Shown here piece by piece: positions 58,203 through 64,000 of a stretch of 64,000 nucleotides of DNA; positions within the stretch are counted from its first letter, which is position 1; every line of letters starts with the position of its first letter. The position numbers and the translations under genes were made by a program. Below the pieces are notes generated by a model. That model was not told the DNA's origin and ran no database searches. It saw only the letters and a list, made by a program, of their open reading frames with translations. This DNA comes from Syncephalastrum monosporum B8922. Taxonomy: Eukaryota > Mucoromycota > Mucoromycetes > Mucorales > Syncephalastraceae. The stretch spans positions 27,243-91,242 of the forward strand of contig JNEN01001276.1 of the NCBI GenBank assembly GCA_000697355.1, written 5' to 3'.

Positions 58203-61200
58203 TTACAAAACAGTAAGCGACTGCTGGCGGACGAGGTCAGCGTAGACACCGTTGAGCTTGAGCAGGTCCCAGTGGGTACCGTGCTCGATAATCTTGCCGT
58301 GCTTGACGACACAAATCAAGTCGGCGTTCTGGATGGTCGACAGTCTGTGCGCGATCGTAATGGTTGTACGACCGCCTTCGGAAATCACATTATCCAGCGC
58401 AGCCTGGACCGTCTTTTCAGACTCGGAGTCAAGTGCAGACGTCGCTTCATCGAGAAGGAGCACCTTGGGCTTACGGATCCATGCGCGCGCAATGGCAATA
58501 CGCTGCTTTTGACCACCCGAGAGCTGGGAGCCCTTGTCGCCCACGCGGGTATTATAGCCGTCAGAGAGACCTTCAATGAACGCGTGAATATTGGCCGCCT
58601 TGGCCGCCTCTTCGACCATGGCTTGCGTCACTTCCACGTCGTCTGGCAGACCATAGCGGATGTTCTCGCCGATCGACAAGTCAAACAAGACAGGCTCTTG
58701 ACCGACCCAAGCAATATGGCGGCGCAGGTTGTGGAGATCGTACGAGGGGACGCTGTGATTGTCCAAGCGCACGGTACCGCTCTGAGGATCGTACCAGCGC
58801 AGAAGCATACCAATGGTCGTGGACTTGCCGCAGCCACTGGGACCGACGAGCGCAACGGACTGGTTAGGCGCAATGTCCAGATTGAACTTGCCCTTGAAGA
58901 TGGGTTGGTCCGGTCGGGCGGGATAGGCAAAGTTGATGTCCTGGAACTGAGCGCTGCCCTCCACACGGTCGACCTCAATGCCCTCCAAGTCCGGATCAAT
59001 CAAGGGCTCACGCTCGAGAACCTCAAAGGTAGAGATGGCAGAGAACTTGGCCTTGACGTAGGTGGACGTGAATACACTGCCACGGCCGACGTTGTTGGCG
59101 GTGACCATGACAGCCATCATGGCCGTAAACATTTGCTGGAAATCAATCCAATTGTCTTGAATGAGACGCACGCCGGCATAAAAGGCCAAGGCCTGGGTAT
59201 ACATGGTGATAGCACGGAACATGGCGTATCCGACCGAGGCAAGGAACGCCTTTCGACGGGCCAGCTTGTGGGAATACTCGGTGGCCTTATAGTAGCGTGT
59301 CTCAAAGTACTCTTGCTTGTTCAGGGCAGCGACGGTGCGGATCTCCTTGATGGCTTCCCCTGCCACTTCACCGCTTTGGGCGTTGGCACGCTTGGTGTTG
59401 TCTGCGAAACCTTGGCGGATACGGGACTCGGAACCGGCGGCAATGACAATGAAGGGAGACATGCAAAGGATAATAAGGGTCAAGAGCCAACTGTAGACAA
59501 AGGCAATGACGAGACCGGTGATGCACGTTACAATGACTTGCAGGAAATCACCCCAGACCTTGGTGACCAGCTCGTTGACGTTCTTGGCATCCACTGCGAG
59601 CTTGGTTGTCAGTGCACCGAGGTTGTTGTCTTCCTGGTCAAAGAAACCGACTTCTTGGCGCATGTACGCACGCAGGAGCTGACCACGGAGACGCTTGGTG
59701 TAGCGTTCACCCGCCAATTCGAAAAAGTAGTTTTGTGCACCGTAACCGAGGAAGGCTGCAATAGCAATCATAACAAAGACAAATGCGTAGAGATTGGTAC
59801 CGCCGATACCGCCCACGTCGATCTGGTCCTTCTTGGTAGGATCCGTGAGGATGACAATGACTTGACTGAATGTGAAGCCGTAGATGGGGAAGACGGCACC
59901 GGCAAGGATAGCACCGAGCGTACCAAAGAACATGTACCGCCACTCGGGCCGCATGTGCCGCAAGACCTTGCTGATGGGTGCTTTGCTCTTCTTTAGGTTT
60001 TCCTTGAGTTCCTTTTCGCGGCGCAGCTTGAGCTCGAATGCGTCCGGGCCCGAGGCAGCACTTGAACGGCGACGTTTCATGTTAATGACGGAGGAGTCTT
60101 TGGTATCCATTTGCTTGAGTTCAGCCGTCTCGAGGTCTTCAGGAGCGACGTCCTCGTCCACGACCGCGCCTTCTTTCTTTTCTTGCTCGGTCGCAATCTC
60201 TTGCTTCTTGACCAGATCAGCATAGATACCGCCTTGCTTGATCAGCTCGGCGTGTGTACCACGTTCGACAAGGTCGCCTTGGTTCATGACAACAATAAGA
60301 TCGGCATCACGGATAGTAGACAGACGATGGGCACTAATGTTAAAGTTTGGGCGTGTGAGAACTCCCTTGTGTTTCGATTTGTGTGACTCAGAACTTACAT
60401 AACGATAGTAGTGCGGTTCTTGGACGCCTCGTCAAGAGCATGTTGCACTAGGCGTTCAGATTGGGTATCAAGGGCAGAGGTCGCCTAAGTCGAGAACGAA
60501 AAGCGTGTGAGTTTCTGTAGTCATCCTGGTTTTGCATGCACACATAGGCGCATTATTGTGTAATCCCAGCTTACCTCATCCAAAAGCAAGATCGTTGGGT
60601 TTTTGAGAATAGCACGCGCAATAGCCACACGCTGCTTTTGACCACCGGAAAGCATACCGCCGTGTTCACCGACCATCGTGTCGTAGCCGTCCGGCAATTG
60701 GCATATGAACGCATGGCAGTTGGCGCGCTTGCACGCTTCTTCGATCTCCTGCTGTGTGATCTTTTCTGGGTCAGCCACACCCATCAGGAGGTTCTGGCGG
60801 ATGGTCATGTTGAAAAGAACAGGCTCTTGGCTGACCACGCCAATGTTTTGACGCAGCCACTTGACATCGAGAGTCTTGATATCGCGACCATCCAGCAAAA
60901 CTTGGCCGCGGATGGGATCGTAGAAGCGCTGGACGAGCTGGATCGAAGTCGACTTGCCGGAGCCAGAGGAGCCGACGAAAGCGACTGTCATACCGGGACG
61001 AATCTTGAGCGACAGATCCTTGAGGATCGGAATATCAGGACGGGTCGGGTAATGGAAAGCAATGTTCTTGAATTCAATCTCGCCCGTGAGTTTCTCGGGC
61101 TTGTCGCCTTCGGTGCCATCCACGTCGATTTCGGGTACGCGGTCAATCGTGTTGTAGATTCGATAGGCGGCGCCCATCGCACTGGATACGGCAACCAGAT

Positions 61201-62421
61201 TGGGAGGCAGCTGCAGCAAGGCCATACTGCCCATCATCATGCCGAAAAAGACGACGAGGACTTGGCTGCCGTCCATCTCGCCCCATCTGACGAGGCGAGA
61301 GCCGAACCAGAAGGCCAGACTGTAGGTGGCAAACATGATAAACATAAAGACCGCAAAACCCGTGCCCTGGACCATGCCGCGCTTGATGCCGACTGCCTCA
61401 GCCTTCACAAGCTCCTTTTCGAATCGTGCAGCAAAGCGTTCCTGCAGCGAGAAAGAGTACACCGTGCGAAGTCCGGCAAAGACTTGTTCGGCTACCGAAC
61501 CTGCGTCAGCGTACGAGTCTTGCACCTTGAGCGTGAACTTTTTGATGTATCTGCCCATTAGGATACCGGTGGCCAGCATTAGGGGCACCGTTGCCAGCAT
61601 CACCAGAGCCATCTTCCAGCCTTTGACAAAGGCAATGACATAGCCACTGACAAATTGAGCGAGGCACATGATGAGGAGACCCATTTTTTCGGATATACCG
61701 TCCTCGATGGTTTGGGTATCAGATGCCAATCGAGTAGTGAGCGAACCCTCGCCAGCCTAATTTCATGCAGTGAGCTTAATGCAAATGATTCACCATTACA
61801 CGTTAGAATCATATTTTCTTTTTTTCTACGTACCTTGTCGAACCAACCAAGATCTTGACGGAGGATAGAGTGCAAGTACAGGGATCGAATGCGTCGGGTG
61901 GCGTTCTCACCTGTGAGGATCCAGAACGAATTGGCCATATAAGCAGCGAAGAACACGGATGTACCAAGGTAGACCAAGATCAAGATGACAGGTCGTGTTG
62001 CTTCCAATAACACATTTGCATCGGTCAAGTTGCCGGTAAGGTTGGAGATGAATTGACCAAAGATAATGATGGAAACAGGCATAATTGCACCGGTATAGAT
62101 CGAGCCAATGGTGGCAGCAATCAACATTAAGCGTTCGTGGGCGACGTGGAAACGGAAGAGCTGGTACACGGATACAGCCGGAGGTTTCTCGGCCTTTCCT
62201 TTCTTCTTTTTCTTGTCTTTCTTGCCCTTCTCGTCCCCCTCTTCCTCCTGGCTTGAATTTGAAATGGTAGTGGCAGCGTTAAGGTTTTTGTCGCTATATT
62301 TCAGGTCGTCTTCAATGGCAGACGCCTTCAATTCGCCGATCTCCTCGGCTTGCTGTGTCGACACTTTGGCGAGCGTCTCGAGAGTGTCCGGCACCTCTGA
62401 TACTGGCTCCTCTTTACTCAT
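58203..62421 (-). CDS. Full-size ABCB (MDR/P-glycoprotein-type) ABC transporter
   Basis: Membrane ATPase of the multidrug-resistance type with the order TMD1-NBD1-TMD2-NBD2, about 1,310 aa in four exons. A cytosolic, Lys-rich N-terminus (KDKKKKKGKAEK) precedes TMD1. NBD1: Walker A VGSSGSGKST, Q-loop VSQEPVLF, signature LSGGQKQRVAIAR, Walker B ILLLDE, then ATSALD and the switch AHRLSTIRDADLIV after two introns (about 60487-60573 and 60333-60398). A charged linker (EEDVAPEDLETAEL-like, MKRRRSSAAS) follows. TMD2 runs from about 59950 down. NBD2: VGPSGCGKST, VGQEPVLFDLS, LSGGQKQRIAIAR, VLLLDEATSALD, ITIAHRLSTIQNADLI. Both ATP sites look catalytically complete. The start at 62421 is preferred over the in-frame 62556 ATG because the latter adds a stretch unlike family N-termini. 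Substrates unknown; drug, lipid or pheromone export are possible. Confidence 0.95.
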
Positions 62422-62986
62422 GAATGCAGTGAATAGAAGAGAAAAGGAGACAAGAGCAGAGATCCGTAGCGTAAGTTTAAATAGTAGAAAAGTGTAAAGA
62501 GAGAGTGTAAGAGGCTGTTGTATTAGATGGATCAGGAAAACTTTTTTATTTGGCATTCGGTCGGTTCATGGCCTTCAAGCGCGCCCTCTTTCCAATCGCG
62601 GGAAATGCTTTGACTGCGGCAGCCGCTTAATCCTTCGGACAGCCATTATGACATTTCGGGCCATCTGTAGCCCCGCTGATCCGCCCATGCTTCGTCCAAC
62701 CCTCGGATCATAAGGCCGCTACACACCCAGCGCAAACGCCACTATTCTGTAGCTTGATCCAGGTCGTACAGTATCGTAGCATTTCTCGGATGAAAAAGCA
62801 CGTCTGATTTCAGAAGGTTCGAATGTTTCATTCAGTCGTTGCACAACGGGTAAACTGTTTGACCCCAAGACCGGCGATTTATTACCAAAAATAGTAAAAA
62901 AGAGCCACTTTGATATTCTATGCCCGCGCCAATTTAGCAATCTGACGCGGCCGCCGCAGAAGGTAGAAGTAATACTTTCTGTTCTG
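62422..62986. other. Intergenic
   Basis: About 0.56 kb: ABC transporter promoter and TRM61 3' region, both on the minus strand. No gene seen. Confidence 0.5.
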
Positions 62987-63588
62987 CTATTGTGCCTCTT
63001 GCTTGAGTTCCTCCACGAGCTCGGCCTCCTTCTGGAGCTCGACTTCAGACAGGGCTACGTTATTCTCAATGGCAGGCAAAAAGGTGGCAAAAGTCAGGTA
63101 GCTCGTGTGGCCACGCGTCTCGACCGGGGTTTTTGAGACCAACATGGACTCAACTTCCTCCGTCTTCACCGCTTCCTCCGTCTCGTCCAGAGTCCGCTTC
63201 TTGTGGATGGCCTTTCCGAAATCAAGCTTCTGGACCGGCGTTACGTTGTGATTCCTAATAAGGCATTCGAACATTGTGATATCTAGAGGACAAAAGATGG
63301 TGCGTGAGTGGCTATATTCCCCAGGTACCCGCCCTCCGGCAAGTGCCTCACGCGAACGTAGGCAGGGTTGTCTTCATTTGATTACTTACCGACGAAGCCA
63401 TGCTCATTCAGTGCATTGACGGAGCGCGCCACTTGTTCAATGCAGGGACTGAACGTGCAGATTTTGCCCGTTCGGTGCTGCAGGAACGCTGCTTTTGCTG
63501 CGCCAATTGCTTCCCACGGTGCAGGCAGATCGAGAAATACTGGATGATTCCGAGTAAGCCTCCGTTTTCCCCATGGGTGCCCTTTCTT

Positions 63589-63646
<58 letters not shown>

Positions 63647-64000
63647 GTTCGTGCTTTACCTGCGTTTGCCGTGTCAGTCATGCCAAAACCGTCCTTGCAG
63701 ACGTCCCGCTGCTGTGTCGTGATGATATCGGCGAGTCCATGATCGGCAAACTCTTTGGCGGCCAGCGCGGCTCGCTCAGCATGGTATTCGAATGTATATA
63801 ACTTGCCGGTCGGGGCAATGGTGCGTGCGATACAATGGGAAAAGGAGCCGCTTCCCGTACCTTGATCGCCCGTATGAGTCAAACGCTGTCAGACGATGGA
63901 CTGTCCAACCTACCGGATTCAATGACCCGAGAGCCGGGTTTCATGTCGAGATATGTGGAGATAAAAGAGATATCGGCGCTATACAGAATTTGGGTGCGAT
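62987..64000 (-). CDS. TRM61: tRNA (adenine-58-N1)-methyltransferase catalytic subunit, partial
   Basis: Catalytic subunit of the Trm6-Trm61 complex that makes m1A58 in tRNA using S-adenosylmethionine; nuclear. The 5' end lies beyond the right edge. Visible from the edge inward: ILYSADISFISTYLDMKPGS, RVIES, then the SAM motif I GTGSGSFSHCIARTIAPTGK across an intron, LYTFEYHAERA (motif II acid), and QRDVCKDGFG. The catalytic-loop block AVFLDLPAPWEAIG is restored only by splicing out 63540-63659. ICTFSPCIEQVARSV follows. The last exon holds TMFECLIRNHNV, a Glu/Thr-rich insert and RGHTSYLTFATFL, the usual Trm61 end, followed by a charged tail to the stop at 62987. Confidence 0.93.
63591..63645. 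repeat. 55-bp uninterrupted poly-T tract
   Basis: Homopolymer run lying wholly within the 120-nt TRM61 intron 63540-63659 (poly-A on the transcribed strand). It is the longest homopolymer in the window; its true length may differ because such runs are hard to sequence. Confidence 0.9.

Noticed and set aside
58272..59996. 574-codon open frame antisense to the ABC transporter
   Set aside because: It exactly mirrors conserved ABC coding sequence; long antisense frames arise from codon bias. No domain or start context of its own.

Overview
The window is nuclear DNA of a filamentous fungus, most probably an early-diverging one (Mucoromycota, Mucorales-like). The evidence is eukaryotic genes with many short GT-AG introns (mostly 45-95 nt), gene content that is entirely fungal or general eukaryotic, Q/H/P-rich transcription factors, a standard genetic code, and gene-free gaps of 0.3-2.8 kb. 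I cannot name the species from sequence alone.

I recognise 24 protein-coding genes and no tRNA, rRNA, transposon or CRISPR. Left to right: a DHHC palmitoyltransferase (-), cullin-4 (+), a Zn2Cys6 activator (+), glutamate 5-kinase (-), a Kin4-like kinase (-), an SREBP membrane-bound bHLH factor (-), an SLC35F-type carrier (+), the dynamin VPS1 (-), a Gly/Met/Tyr/Gln-rich disordered protein (+), an Sct1/Gpt2-like glycerolipid acyltransferase (+), ribosomal protein eS27 (+), glutaredoxin (+), a siderophore-type MFS transporter (+), a cytochrome b5/acyl-CoA dehydrogenase fusion (-), CHMP7/Chm7 (-), a HDHD5/CECR5-like HAD protein (+), an Asa1/GNB1L WD40 protein (+), a twin-His ammonium transporter (+), a Crz1-like C2H2 factor (-), TFIIA-gamma (+), YJU2 (-), RPN2 (+), a full-size ABCB transporter (-), and TRM61 (-, cut by the right edge).

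The genes do not form an obvious cluster or pathway. This is a normal housekeeping stretch with several nutrient- or stress-responsive genes: siderophore uptake, ammonium uptake, sterol/hypoxia control (SREBP), calcium signalling (Crz1-like) and drug efflux. Two GATA-factor contexts fit their genes: ATCWGATAA sites upstream of the siderophore transporter and a cluster of GATA cores upstream of the ammonium transporter.

The most distinctive structural observation is a set of very small coding exons, resolved by reading frame and conserved motifs. They are a 12-nt exon carrying the HCPW heart of the DHHC enzyme, an 11-nt exon inside the Zn2Cys6 DNA-binding motif, a 9-nt exon in the HAD gene, and a 6-nt first coding exon in eS27. 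An ORF-based annotation would break all four genes. I see no convincing previously undescribed multi-gene system. The best novelty candidates are these micro-exons, the cytochrome b5-acyl-CoA dehydrogenase fusion and the disordered Gly/Met protein. Exon boundaries were worked out by eye from splice signals and protein conservation and need RNA-seq confirmation.
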